This document shows positions 43,244-52,138 of a DNA stretch of 64,000 bases, in pieces (within the stretch, counting starts at the first letter, position 1; each line of letters begins with the position of its first letter). The notes below the pieces were generated by a model. That model was not told where the DNA came from and made no database searches. It saw only the letters and a program-made list of their open reading frames with translations. Both the position numbers and the translations under genes were made by a program. The stretch spans positions 124,001 through 188,000 of the forward strand of contig JAFEBL010000017.1 of NCBI GenBank assembly GCA_018242665.1. Direction: 5' to 3'. The stretch is from Nitrospira sp. (GTDB taxonomy: Bacteria; Nitrospirota; Nitrospiria; Nitrospirales; Nitrospiraceae).

Positions 43244-43999
43244 ATGCTGGACTGGCTTGCCAATCCCGAAGTATGGATCGCCTTGGGCACGCTCACCGCA
43301 CTCGAAATCGTGCTGGGCATCGACAACATCATTTTCCTGTCCGTTCTCGTGGGTCGCCTGCCGGAGTCGCAACGGGCCGTGGCGCGCAAAGTGGGGCTGG
43401 GTCTCGCGATGATGGCCCGCCTCGGCTTGCTGTTTTCGATTTCCTTTGTGATGGGATTGACCAAACCCTGGGTCACGGTCTTCGGGCACGGGGTGTCGGG
43501 CCGTGATCTGATTTTGGTCGGGGGCGGGCTATTCCTCATGGCAAAAGCCACGCACGAAATTCACAACAGCCTGGAAGGCGTCGAAGAAGGCCATAGTCCC
43601 TCCGCCGCCGGCGGCCTCGGGATGGTGCTGCTCCAGATCGCGCTCCTGGACATCGTCTTTTCGTTGGATTCCGTCATCACCGCCGTGGGCCTAGTCGAGC
43701 ATGTGTCGATCATGGCGGTGGCAATCATCCTGGCCGTGGTGGTGATGTTGATGGCCGCGAAGGCGATCGGCGATTTCGTGGAAGCGCATCCCACGATCAA
43801 GATTCTCGCCCTGTCGTTTTTGATTCTGGTCGGCGTGACGTTGATGGTGGAGGGCTTCGATGTGCACGTGCCGAAAGGCTACATCTACTTCTCGATGGCC
43901 TTTTCGGTGACGGTGGAAATGCTGAACATTCGCATGCGCAAGAAACGCGCGGCGCCGATCAAGTTGCACAGCCGGTATGCGGAAGAGCCGCGGCGATAA
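43244..43999 (+). CDS. TerC-family integral membrane protein
   Basis: 251 residues and seven predicted membrane helices. N-terminal signature TALEIVLGIDNIIFLSVLVG with the conserved Glu and Asp, and the matching IALLDIVFSLDSVITAVGLV in the second half, define the TerC/Alx family. Members transport or efflux metal ions (tellurite resistance, Mn2+ export). The ATG at 43244 has GGAG upstream; an ATG at 43232 is four codons earlier. No riboswitch upstream was recognised; the intergenic segment is 130 bases. Confidence 0.85.
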   Translation: MLDWLANPEVWIALGTLTALEIVLGIDNIIFLSVLVGRLPESQRAVARKVGLGLAMMARLGLLFSISFVMGLTKPWVTVFGHGVSGRDLILVGGGLFLMAKATHEIHNSLEGVEEGHSPSAAGGLGMVLLQIALLDIVFSLDSVITAVGLVEHVSIMAVAIILAVVVMLMAAKAIGDFVEAHPTIKILALSFLILVGVTLMVEGFDVHVPKGYIYFSMAFSVTVEMLNIRMRKKRAAPIKLHSRYAEEPRR

Positions 44000-44028
44000 C
44001 AGGGTACATCGGTTCGTTCCCTGCCGGC

Positions 44029-44571
44029 CTATTCCCCATGGAGACCTTCGGGGACGGAGAGCAGATAATTGGCATCCACCGATTCTTCCCATGCGCCTTT
44101 TCCCTTTGCCGTTCCCATGGTCCAGCCGCGCATGAACACAAGGGTCAACACCGGCTCACTCGGCGGCCCTGCTGTCGGCCTCGGCTCCTTCTGATCCATC
44201 ATGCGCCCCACCACCGTCACACGCGCCCACTGTTTCCAGTTGGGAGGCAAGAGGGAGACGTCAGGCGCGACCACCCAGTAGTATCCCGCTTCCGGGCCTT
44301 CGTTGATGGTCGGACGATGAGGCCGATAGTCCTTGTCCAATGGACGGTTTTTCAGGCGGAGCCAGAGACGAGTCCCGTCCGGTATCTCTTCAACCACGAC
44401 ACCACCGAGAATCACGGTCTTCCCTTGATAGGCGCGTGGCGATTCGGTGAGGGCCGTCATCGTGACGTCAGGCTCCGCTTGGCGAATGTACTGAGCGGGC
44501 ACTGCGCCGCATCCGGTGACCAACGCCAGCGTGAGGAGTCCGGCCAACAGCAGAGTTCGTCGACGGTTCAC
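44029..44571 (-). CDS. Slp-family outer-membrane lipoprotein
   Basis: 180 residues with a lipoprotein signal (LLLAGLLTLALVTGCGAVPA, lipobox VTGC). The mature sequence (YIRQAEPDVTMTALTESPRA, YQGKTVILGGVVVEEIPDGT, RLWLRLKNRPLDKDYRPHRP) has the Slp pattern: a beta domain ending in a PLDxxxRP motif. Slp proteins are starvation-inducible lipoproteins of the outer membrane. Translation begins at GTG 44571 with GGGAGG five bases upstream. It ends 29 bases past the TerC stop, convergent. Confidence 0.8.
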   Translation of the reverse strand: MNRRRTLLLAGLLTLALVTGCGAVPAQYIRQAEPDVTMTALTESPRAYQGKTVILGGVVVEEIPDGTRLWLRLKNRPLDKDYRPHRPTINEGPEAGYYWVVAPDVSLLPPNWKQWARVTVVGRMMDQKEPRPTAGPPSEPVLTLVFMRGWTMGTAKGKGAWEESVDANYLLSVPEGLHGE

Positions 44572-44612
44572 ATCATCCTCCCCTTTTGACGACCTGCATG
44601 GGTGGTAGTGGC

Positions 44613-45410
44613 TCAGCGTTTCCCTGGCTTCCAGCCGCTAATCGCGCAACGCTGCGCCAGCAATGGCCGCATGCGCTCGAGGTCGACGGAGACACGGGTC
44701 ATCACCGCATCGGCCAACCCTGCATCGTCGAAACATTCATAGGCATCATCCAGAAATCCGCCCCGCAGGAGCGGGTGCTGAAGAAATGCCGGGCCGGCCC
44801 CGCTCGCCACCTCAAGCGGCCGCTCGATCACGTCGATCCGTTCCATCTTCAGTCGTTCGAGCCAACCGCGAGCCTCCGCTGCCGACGGGCGCTCCGCTAC
44901 ATGCGCCGCCAGTCGTTCACGCTCCATGGTCAATCCATGCCGGCTCATCTCTTCATCGATACGCTGCCAGATGGAATCGAAGGTTCCCAGCGACGGAAAA
45001 GTCAGCACGACCTGGCCGCCTGGGTTCAGATGATCGAGCAGGCCACACATCGCTTCAAACCGGTGTGGCCGCAGGAACATGACTGAGAGATTGCCGGTGA
45101 TGCGCTGAAACGTGGGGACGGAGGCGGGCAAGGCGCGCATATCGAGGCACTCGAAGCGCAACCAGGGCAGCGCATCCCCTTGAATCACGCGGGCAGCAGC
45201 CACCTGGTTGCGACTGGCATCGATCCCGATCACGGAGCCGGTCGGCCCCACTTGCTCCGCCAGGTAGAAGGCCGGAATGCCATGGCCGGAGGCGATGTCG
45301 AGGATCGTCAGCCCGGGACGGAGGTCAAGTTGCTCCAGCAGGACCTCGGCGAACGGCGTCGACCAGTCATCCTGCGCAGGGAGCGGCCATGTCTTCGTTT
45401 GCCCCTTCAT
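44613..45410 (-). CDS. Class I SAM-dependent methyltransferase
   Basis: 265 residues with motif I LTILDIASGHGIPAFYLA, the acidic VIGIDAS loop, motif II NLSVMFLRPHRFEAMCGLLD and the GGQVVLTFPS strand. It binds SAM and methylates an unknown substrate. An earlier ATG (45455) would add 15 residues; the ATG at 45410 starts just before the family core and seems more natural. It is divergent from no gene: both it and the SHOCT lipoprotein (91 bases upstream) read leftwards, so they may share a transcript. Confidence 0.8.
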   Translation of the reverse strand: MKGQTKTWPLPAQDDWSTPFAEVLLEQLDLRPGLTILDIASGHGIPAFYLAEQVGPTGSVIGIDASRNQVAAARVIQGDALPWLRFECLDMRALPASVPTFQRITGNLSVMFLRPHRFEAMCGLLDHLNPGGQVVLTFPSLGTFDSIWQRIDEEMSRHGLTMERERLAAHVAERPSAAEARGWLERLKMERIDVIERPLEVASGAGPAFLQHPLLRGGFLDDAYECFDDAGLADAVMTRVSVDLERMRPLLAQRCAISGWKPGKR

Positions 45411-45500
45411 GCCACGGCATCTTACTCGAAGAGGCAGGGGCAAGTCAGGACTCATGCAGCCCGGATCGATCGCAGATTCATACCCAACAGCACGCCGCCA

Positions 45501-46310
45501 CTACAATCGATCCAACAATTGTTGCTTCTTCAACCGGTAGTCTTCGTCCGTGATCAACCCCTGCTCATAGAGCCGCTTGAGGATAGCAAGCCGTTCCTCC
45601 ACTGTCGCCGCCGAAGGCGGCGTGGCCGTGGCGGCCGGGGCAGCCGGCGCTGCCTCCTCACGCCGGCCGGCATAATCGATCACGAGTTCCGGCTGATCAG
45701 AGCGAAACAGACTCAGGCCATCGGACGAGGTGGGCACCAAGGCCTGGCGGTCTCCCGGCACGAGTTCATAGAGTGCTCCGGCTTGCGTAAACAGCGGGTC
45801 TTTCCAGATTTGCCTTCTGATCGACGGCAGCGTCACCGCGACCCGACAATTGGCCAGGCGGAGATGGAAGTTCCCGGCCTCGACAAACCAGGCTCCGGAG
45901 GTCACCTGAGTCACGCCGGTTTCCAGTGGGCGGGCCAAGGCAAACAAGATCTGGTCATCGGCCGTGGCGTCCTGAAAGGCCCGCTGGAGCGACGCCCCCA
46001 GGTACCGGACGTCTTCGTCGGCAAACACCGGCTCGATGGCACCACGATACGACACCCCCAGCAATGGCTGATGAATGCTTCGCACCATGACGGTCCGTAG
46101 AAGCTGCTCCCATTCGTGGCTGTCCAATCGGGCAGATTTGGCTGCGCCCTCGTTCGGCTTGGCGGTCACCCCGGGTGTGCGCGCGGTCACCCGGACCAAT
46201 CGCTGGTCGTCACAGGCAACACAAAGAGGTGCGGGCTGCGGCGTGACGGCCGTACAACCGGCTGTCAGCAGGCACACCCACACCCATCCGAATCCCAGAC
46301 TCCTTCGCAT
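45501..46310 (-). CDS. Lipoprotein with C-terminal SHOCT domain
   Basis: 269 residues with a lipobox LTAGC after a hydrophobic leader (SLGFGWVWVCLLTAGC). The middle, about 50-210, is unknown and rich in beta strands. The last 30 residues (EERLAILKRLYEQGLITDED) are a SHOCT motif, a short helical region that often mediates oligomerisation, preceded by an Ala/Pro linker. AAAGGGC before the ATG at 46310 marks the start. It ends the run after the Cyc2-like gene, 38 bases further on. Function unknown. Confidence 0.7.
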   Translation of the reverse strand: MRRSLGFGWVWVCLLTAGCTAVTPQPAPLCVACDDQRLVRVTARTPGVTAKPNEGAAKSARLDSHEWEQLLRTVMVRSIHQPLLGVSYRGAIEPVFADEDVRYLGASLQRAFQDATADDQILFALARPLETGVTQVTSGAWFVEAGNFHLRLANCRVAVTLPSIRRQIWKDPLFTQAGALYELVPGDRQALVPTSSDGLSLFRSDQPELVIDYAGRREEAAPAAPAATATPPSAATVEERLAILKRLYEQGLITDEDYRLKKQQLLDRL

Positions 46311-46348
46311 GCCCTTTCCCTCACCAATGCCAGCCGTCGCCACCCGCC

Positions 46349-47818
46349 TCAGTAGGCAAAGTCCAATCCGACCAGCATGGTTTGCCCCTTCAAATCCCCA
46401 CCGTTTGGACCAACCGACTGCGTACGGTAGCTATTATATTCTGCATGCAACGCCAAATCGGTGCGTGTCGAATGGTGAATGAAGTATCTGGCGAGGACCG
46501 TATGCGAATCGACGTCGTTATAGTTGCCTTTGAAGACATCGGTGTTACCGTCGCCATGCCGGTCGTTGCGAATCACATCATACCGGTAGGCAAAAAACCA
46601 GTCCGGCATATCGAAGAACAGGGCCGGCGCATAGTCCAATTCGACAAACGCGCCGTTCCAGGAGGCATTCTGCGGGGTCGGAATGCCCTGGGACGCGAAC
46701 AATTGCGCGCTGTCATGTCCATGCATGATCGCGCCGAACACATTCCACTCTCCGTTGAAGGTGAGGCTCACGTCGATGCCAATTCGCGTGAACGGCTTCC
46801 CGCTGCCCGCCACACCTTGGCAGGTGGGACAGGTGGCATTCACCATCGTGGGCGCTTGGCCGTAGGCGCCGAAGATGCCCACTCGATTGCCGGTCACGAT
46901 TCCGTAGCCGCCGAACGATTGCGTGATGTGACCATAAAAATTCACGTTGCGCCCGCCGGTGCCGCAGGGCGTATTGGGAGGGCAGCCGCCCAAGGGACCT
47001 GAAAAGGAGTTGGTGGCCAGCGCGGTCAAGGAATACCGAAGGTAGCCTTCGGTAGACGGCGTTTTCATGAGGCCCGACAATTCTCCGCCGGGCTGGTTGT
47101 CCCCGAGCAGGAACGAATTCGGATTGAGGTAGGAACTGGTGGAGGTCCCGCCGATCGTCGCGGTGTACGGTACACCCGGCGTGTAGTGGTACATCACAAA
47201 GGGCGTATTCAGGGTCGGACTGCGCTTCTCGCTGAACGGAAGGTCCAGTTCGAATTTTCCCACGCGCAGGTTCAACAGGTAGTTGCCGGGCTCCGACTTG
47301 ACGCCGAAGTACCGTTCTAATCGCATCAGGCGTACGAAGGCGCTTTCAAGGTCCCCGTCCGACGCACCGGTACCGAAGCCCGCGCTGCCAAGCCCCGGCG
47401 TGTAGACGACTCCGAAGGCAATGTCGCGGTGCAACGTCCCGAAACTCAGCAGATCCAGCCCGGTGAACCCGAATCCTCCGGTGCTCAGGCCGCTGCCTTC
47501 CGTCCGCACCTGGGCGGCTTGATAGCCCACCGTCGCCCGGATCGACACGGGCCAGTATCCCATGCCGATGCCCTCATACACCGGTGAATCTGCATCGGAT
47601 CCCAATTGATACCCACGATCTCGGAACAGATTTCCGAAGTCGTTCAGTTTGGGGAACCCCGGCACGTGGCACACGTTACACTTGAAATCATACTTACGTG
47701 CAAACGCCGGAATAGCCTCGGCCTTTTGCACGAGCCCGCTCAATTCATAGCTCACCAGGGCGAATAAGACGAGCAACGCCGCGATGCCCGCCCTGGCATG
47801 GATGTGTGTACATTTCAT
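46349..47818 (-). CDS. Outer-membrane monoheme cytochrome fused to a beta-barrel (Cyc2-like)
   Basis: 489 residues. After a signal peptide (about 1-35) the mature start AIPAFARKYDFKCNVCH carries one heme CxxCH (residues 47-51), followed by FPKLNDFGNLFRDRGYQL. From about residue 85 the sequence alternates aromatic and polar residues in beta strands, ends in DFAY, and looks like a 14-16-stranded outer-membrane barrel. N-terminal heme plus FPxLxxFGxxFxxxGY plus porin barrel is the plan of Cyc2-type iron-oxidising cytochromes, though Cyc2 identity is not proven. GGGGAGGGGATGAGGCG lies upstream. A cupredoxin-like protein gene lies 77 bases upstream. Electron entry or exit through the outer membrane is inferred. 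Confidence 0.72.
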   Translation of the reverse strand: MKCTHIHARAGIAALLVLFALVSYELSGLVQKAEAIPAFARKYDFKCNVCHVPGFPKLNDFGNLFRDRGYQLGSDADSPVYEGIGMGYWPVSIRATVGYQAAQVRTEGSGLSTGGFGFTGLDLLSFGTLHRDIAFGVVYTPGLGSAGFGTGASDGDLESAFVRLMRLERYFGVKSEPGNYLLNLRVGKFELDLPFSEKRSPTLNTPFVMYHYTPGVPYTATIGGTSTSSYLNPNSFLLGDNQPGGELSGLMKTPSTEGYLRYSLTALATNSFSGPLGGCPPNTPCGTGGRNVNFYGHITQSFGGYGIVTGNRVGIFGAYGQAPTMVNATCPTCQGVAGSGKPFTRIGIDVSLTFNGEWNVFGAIMHGHDSAQLFASQGIPTPQNASWNGAFVELDYAPALFFDMPDWFFAYRYDVIRNDRHGDGNTDVFKGNYNDVDSHTVLARYFIHHSTRTDLALHAEYNSYRTQSVGPNGGDLKGQTMLVGLDFAY

Positions 47819-47894
47819 CGCCTCATCCCCTCCCCTCACCTCTCCAACGATTGATCGCTCATCGAATCTGTTCCCGGCTTGACTCCATGCCCGG

Positions 47895-48758
47895 TTATTC
47901 AGGCGGGAGTTCATCGCCGCCGCCGGCTATTTTCCATTCGACGTCGACCGGCCGGACGGGAAATTCAAAGCGAGATTCGACCTGGGCGTTCGAACCGATT
48001 TCGAGCGGCTGCCGCATGACATGGGGTTCGTCATACACGGGACGAGAGGCATTGAACTTGACGATATTGAACCCGGGATGCCAGGCGACCAGCGTGTAGG
48101 AACCGGGAGGAATGCCGGCGATTTCGAATTTTCCCTGTTCATCAGTCACGGCAAAATAGGGATGGTCGAGGGCTGCCGCCCAGGCATTCATATGCACATG
48201 CACATCGCACTGCAGCCGCAAGCCGACCCCGCGCGCCCGGACCATCGTGGCTGCGATTTCGCGGTTCGCCGTCGGCATCGCAAGATTGAAGAGGCTTTGT
48301 TTGTCGCTGAACAGGTGCGGATTGTGGAGGATCGGTTCGAAATTGATCAGCGCCACTTCTGCCGTACGGACAAACGGCATCGTGTACCGTTCGAACTGGC
48401 AGGCCCGCCCCGTGGGATGTGAGGCGCTTTTTCCCATACGCAGCGGATACGCCGAAGCGGCGGGCTTACCCCGTTCGACTCGTTCGAGATACACGAGGAC
48501 TTCCTGTACGCCGTTCGTGCCCGGATCGATTCGCAGCGCCGGTGACGGCACCTGCGTGCCGCAGGAATCCAGATCCGCAAACACCTTGAGCGGCGGCAGC
48601 TTCGGAATACTTCCCTTCCAGACCGCCTGACCTTTGACCGTGCCGCCATCAGACACGTCAATCACTTCGTAATCCGCATATCCGCTGGTGGCGGGGAGAA
48701 GCCATGCCAGACAGCACAGGAGCAAAAAGGGGGAATGGCGATGTCGTCGTGGAGACAT
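47895..48758 (-). CDS. Exported cupredoxin/carboxypeptidase-regulatory-like protein
   Basis: 287 residues with a signal peptide (about 1-28). The N-terminal half (GGTVKGQAVWKGSIPKLPPL) is an Ig-like sandwich. The second half holds a LQCDVHVHMNAWAAALDHPY stretch, in which Cys, two His and Met suit a copper site, followed by the carboxypeptidase-regulatory motif YFAVTDEQGKFEIAGIPPGS. Proteins of this kind (plastocyanin-like, methylamine-utilisation type) often accompany outer-membrane or periplasmic electron transfer. GAGG six bases before ATG 48758 supports the start. It precedes the Cyc2-like gene in the same orientation, suggesting a shared role. Confidence 0.68.
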   Translation of the reverse strand: MSPRRHRHSPFLLLCCLAWLLPATSGYADYEVIDVSDGGTVKGQAVWKGSIPKLPPLKVFADLDSCGTQVPSPALRIDPGTNGVQEVLVYLERVERGKPAASAYPLRMGKSASHPTGRACQFERYTMPFVRTAEVALINFEPILHNPHLFSDKQSLFNLAMPTANREIAATMVRARGVGLRLQCDVHVHMNAWAAALDHPYFAVTDEQGKFEIAGIPPGSYTLVAWHPGFNIVKFNASRPVYDEPHVMRQPLEIGSNAQVESRFEFPVRPVDVEWKIAGGGDELPPE

Positions 48759-48804
48759 GCAGGACCTCATCGACATACCGAGGGCCGGATCGCCCAGGGT
48801 GGTG

Positions 48805-48844
48805 AAAAGAAAAAAGCCCGAACCTCCGCGAGGAGATTCGGGCT
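48805..48844 (-). terminator. Rho-independent terminator of the O-methyltransferase gene
   Basis: On the minus strand a stem AGCCCGAA / TTCGGGCT (48815-48844, extended by an inner CTCC/GGAG pairing) is followed by a run of T (48805-48815). It lies between the O-methyltransferase stop (48968) and the cupredoxin-like gene start (48758), so it ends the upstream minus-strand transcript. Confidence 0.85.
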
Positions 48845-48967
48845 CTAGAGCTGATCGCTCGTTGGCCTCAATATGTGTGCACGCGGCGCAGCGTAATGAA
48901 CCGTGCTCCGCCCTGTCAAGTACCCATCGGCCGTTCAGAAGGCGAGCCTACCGAAGAGGGTTGCCAG

Positions 48968-49981
48968 CTATTTGATACCGATGACCATGGAGTCCGGCCC
49001 GGCCAGCGGTTCCACTTTGGTGCGCCGGAACCCGGCCTGCTTCATCCAGTTCCGGCAATCCGCACCGGTAAAGTCAAACCCGCCGTGTGTCTCGATCAGC
49101 ATGTTCAAACTCATCAGCAAGCCGAACGCGTTCTGCCTCCGCCCATCGTCGATCAAGGCTTCATGGACGATCAACGCGCCCCCGCTCGGCAATGCCGCAT
49201 GCGCTTTGCGCAACAGCATCATTTTTTCTGTGAGATCCCAGTCGTGCAGGATGTGTCCCATGATGAGCACATCCGCTTTCGGCAACGGTTCCTTGAAGAA
49301 ATCCCCTGGATGAAACGTTACGCGCTTCTGCACCCGTTGACTCTTGGTATAGGCCTCGAAGACCGGCTGCACAACCGGGAGATCCATGCCCTGCCCGGTC
49401 AGATGCCGGTGCGCCAGCGCGATCTCCACCGCCACGCCACCCTGAGCGCACCCGATATCGACGAAGGATTGATAGCGCTGCCAGGGAAACTGTGCAGCCA
49501 TGGCACGCGCCGTGCCCCGGCTGAGACCCGTCATGGCCTTGAGGAATCCTTCCAGCCTCCGGGGATCAGCGTAGAGCGTGCCAAAAAAATCTTCGCCCGT
49601 TTTCACCTCGTTCTGGGGCTTGCCGGTCTGCAGGGCCTCCGTCAAAGAGCCCCAAAACCGGTACAGCCTGGCATTGGCCATTTCAAGGATGCCGCCGACA
49701 TAGGTTGGCTTGGTGCGATCCAAAAACAGCGCGGTCTCCGCCGTGTTCGCATAACGTGCGCCAGCCCGCTTCAACAGACCAAGCGCTACCAGCGCATCGA
49801 AAAAGTCCCACGCGCTCCGTGGATGCAGTTTGAGCCGCGCGGCCAACGCCTTTCCCTCAAGCTGCCCCTTGGCCAACTCGGTGAAGAGGCCAAGTTCTAC
49901 CGCCGTCAGTAACGTTTTTGAGCCCCAAAATCCGAACCCGATTTGCAGCAGTCGATCAGGAACCAACGGACGACCGGCCAT
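48968..49981 (-). CDS. O-methyltransferase (dimerisation plus SAM domain)
   Basis: 337 residues of the plant-type methyltransferase-2 family. Residues about 1-100 form a winged-helix dimerisation domain ([20 protein letters not shown]). The SAM domain has [19 protein letters not shown] as motif [35 protein letters not shown] with the catalytic-type His/Asp pair, and [11 protein letters not shown]. Substrates of relatives are phenols, hydroxy-indoles or polyketides; none can be named here. AAAGGA precedes the ATG. It is followed by a strong terminator. Confidence 0.85.
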   Translation of the reverse strand: MAGRPLVPDRLLQIGFGFWGSKTLLTAVELGLFTELAKGQLEGKALAARLKLHPRSAWDFFDALVALGLLKRAGARYANTAETALFLDRTKPTYVGGILEMANARLYRFWGSLTEALQTGKPQNEVKTGEDFFGTLYADPRRLEGFLKAMTGLSRGTARAMAAQFPWQRYQSFVDIGCAQGGVAVEIALAHRHLTGQGMDLPVVQPVFEAYTKSQRVQKRVTFHPGDFFKEPLPKADVLIMGHILHDWDLTEKMMLLRKAHAALPSGGALIVHEALIDDGRRQNAFGLLMSLNMLIETHGGFDFTGADCRNWMKQAGFRRTKVEPLAGPDSMVIGIK

Positions 49982-50167
49982 GATGCCATCCTTTCCATAT
50001 AGAGTCTCTTACAGATCGCCCTGGGACACACCGGCGCGGCGCCGATTCAGACTGCCGGAGTCAACGGTCGGCGACTCCACGACTTCACCGTCAGCGAGAA
50101 AGTGCCGGACGCATTGGAACTGGGTGGGCTATGGTCTTCGGAAGGTCGGGCCAGGCCCAGGTCGATC

Positions 50168-50616
50168 TTATTTCAGATCAAACCCTCCGCCGCCTTCACC
50201 ACCCCCGCCTGGCCCGACACCCGGCTGCCATTCGACCGCGCCGATATCGCACTGCGCTCCGTCGCGCCCATCGCCATCGACAGGCCGCGCTCCACCGCGC
50301 TGATCCGTCGCATAGCCGCCGCCGCCGGCATCGATGACCAGACTCCCTTCTATCGGCAGCAGGCTCTCCGTCGTGCCACCATTGAGCGCAAGACTTCCGC
50401 TCAGTTCGGGGTCTCGTGGGTCGGCGTTGCTGCCGGTCAAATCACTGGCCTGTGCCTCCAGGCCGCATCCGTCTCTCGTGCCGATCAGGCGGCACGTAGC
50501 GAGCATTGAGAGCCGCCTTGCGACAGATTGGTATCGCAGAAGCCGTCGCCGATCTGTGCGTCATGCCCGTCCACCAGCGTATTGACGGTAAAGGAGGCAA
50601 CGATTTGATACCCGGT
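50168..50616 (-). pseudogene. Decayed CSLREA-domain (beta-helix) protein gene
   Basis: The minus strand carries two pieces in different frames. Up to about 50598 there is an N-terminal SFTVNTLVDGHDAQIGDGFC segment continuing to QCSLRAA, which is the CSLREA motif, ended by a stop (TGA at 50487-50485). Overlapping it, 50506-50168 reads DLTGSNADPRDPELSGSLAL to IDAG and YATDQRGGARPVDGDG, the usual C-terminus (CDIGAVEW). The hundreds of residues of beta helix that normally lie between are missing, and there is no signal peptide or good start. Deletion plus frameshift is inferred. Confidence 0.65.
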
Positions 50617-50968
50617 CAGGCGCAGGTCAGAACCAGCGAGAGCCCTTGTCTTCTCCTCCTCGGACTGGAAACAACTCGGATATGGTGCAACATGGCAGCT
50701 CCTCCACATTCGACGGACCGGGGCATCTTGATCCGAAGGTGAGGCGGTTTCAAGCAAACAGCCGCGAAGCACTGCGTATGGGCGTGCCCTCGTGACTGCG
50801 GAGAATTTCCGCAGCGCCGGGGCTCGGAACTGGCGCAAATGGCCACAGGCACATGGGCTGCCGGCCTACCGAGTGCCCAATCACTGGCGCAAAGTCGCGG
50901 GCATCGGGCTTGCTTTCATTCTGATGGAAGACACGGACGGTGCATCCGAGTCAGTACCTCTGCTGACG
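50617..50968 (+). other. Stretch without a recognised gene
   Basis: Roughly 350 bases between the decayed CSLREA gene and the palindrome before the CBS gene. No frame with a plausible ribosome binding site or motif was found. It probably contains the promoter of the CBS gene. Confidence 0.45.
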
Positions 50969-50988
50969 TCCACTCTCTGGAGAGTGGA
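50969..50988. promoter_or_regulatory. Perfect palindrome next to the CBS ribosome binding site
   Basis: TCCACTCTC-TG-GAGAGTGGA, 9-bp arms with a 2-base centre, ends directly before the AAGGAGG of the CBS gene at 51002. In DNA it could be a repressor site; in RNA a tight 2-base loop is strained, so a hairpin would open to a shorter stem. Either could control translation or transcription of the gene. Confidence 0.45.
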
Positions 50989-51001
50989 GAAGGAGGGCCC
51001 T

Positions 51002-51439
51002 ATGCGAGCCTCAGAATACTTCGTTCACGGCTGCGATCCCGCGACGTTGGTCGTTCGGCAGATCATGGAGGACTCGGTCACGACGGTCAGTCCCATGTCT
51101 AAGGCGATGGCGGTGGCGGAACTCCTGAGTGAACACAACTTTGGAAGCGTCCCTGTCGTGGAGAAGGACTACACGCTTCGCGGGTTGGTGACGGAATTTG
51201 ACCTCCTGAAGGCTGTTGAACAGGGGAAAGATCTTCGGGAAGTCACCGCGGCAGACATCATGACCCGGGATGTCGTGACGACCACGGAAGACATGACATT
51301 GATGAACCTGATTCATCTGTTCCAGGAACGGCACCTGATCCGCGTGCCGGTCGTGAAAGATCATCGCCTCGTCGGCATGGTCGCACGGCGCGATGTCGTC
51401 TTCGGCTACGTCAAGGCACGAGCCATCTACTGGCCATAG
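51002..51439 (+). CDS. CBS-pair protein
   Basis: 145 residues with one CBS pair: MEDSVTTVSPMSKAMAVAEL with VPVVEKDYTLRGLVTEFDLL, and DIMTRDVVTTTEDMTLMNLI with VPVVKDHRLVGMVARRDVVF. AAGGAGG six bases before the ATG at 51002 fixes the start; the open frame upstream has no CBS character. It is a paralogue of the protein at 36605 with the same CDPxxLxVxQxM lead-in. A perfect palindrome lies just upstream of the ribosome binding site. Confidence 0.87.
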   Translation: MRASEYFVHGCDPATLVVRQIMEDSVTTVSPMSKAMAVAELLSEHNFGSVPVVEKDYTLRGLVTEFDLLKAVEQGKDLREVTAADIMTRDVVTTTEDMTLMNLIHLFQERHLIRVPVVKDHRLVGMVARRDVVFGYVKARAIYWP

Positions 51440-51465
51440 CCACAGGAAGGGGGGCATTCAAGACG

Positions 51466-52128
51466 TCACGGGGCGAGACGCGATCGTTCTGCCGCATCGG
51501 CGACCCTCGCGGTTCCTATCCAACCGGTCACCGTCATGGCCACGACGGAGCCCGCAAAGGCCGCCGCCATATCCTTCTGTGCGTCCCATTCGTCACCTTG
51601 CGTGCCGAGATACATGCTGCCCAAATCCGGGCTGACGACCATCGCCACCATCGCCTCCACCATCTCGAAAAACCCACTCTGTGCCAGGATGCCACTCACC
51701 GGCAGAAAGTAAGACCACCCTCCCCGCACACCGGCCAGGCGGACAAGCACCTCGCGCAGCGGATAGACCAACAACAACCCATAGGCAAAGTGGACGAGCC
51801 GGTCGAAGGGATTCCGGCTCAACGCCAACAGGTCCTTGAGCCAAAATCCAAACGGGACTTCTGAATAGGTGTAATGGGCGCCGATCGCATGCAGCACCAT
51901 GAAGGTCGTGATGAGCACGTAAGATGGAAGTGAAAACGAAAACCGGCGATAGGTGGACACCAGCCCCATCACCAGCCCGAAGGCCAGCAGATTTTCGAGC
52001 AGCCAGTCGTGGCGATTGACCGGGGCAATGGCCAATAGAGCCCACAACAGCCCATAGCCGAGCAACAGCCTCAGCACAATACGGCGTTCTGCCTCGCCCT
52101 GGCCCTCTGCGTTCACTGCTAGACGCAT
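51466..52128 (-). CDS. DUF2238 membrane protein
   Basis: 220 residues with about six membrane helices. Conserved features of the DUF2238 (YjdF-like) family are visible: LITTFMVLHAIGAHYTYSEV, PFDRLVHFAYGLLLVYPLRE, and YLGTQGDEWDAQKDMAAAFA with the charged GDxWDAQKD motif. Function unknown. The ATG at 52128 is chosen because it starts 11 bases after the upstream gene stop and no earlier start is plausible. The neighbour is its paralogue, so this is a tandem duplication. Confidence 0.83.
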   Translation of the reverse strand: MRLAVNAEGQGEAERRIVLRLLLGYGLLWALLAIAPVNRHDWLLENLLAFGLVMGLVSTYRRFSFSLPSYVLITTFMVLHAIGAHYTYSEVPFGFWLKDLLALSRNPFDRLVHFAYGLLLVYPLREVLVRLAGVRGGWSYFLPVSGILAQSGFFEMVEAMVAMVVSPDLGSMYLGTQGDEWDAQKDMAAAFAGSVVAMTVTGWIGTARVADAAERSRLAP

Positions 52129-52138
52129 GGCGCACCGG

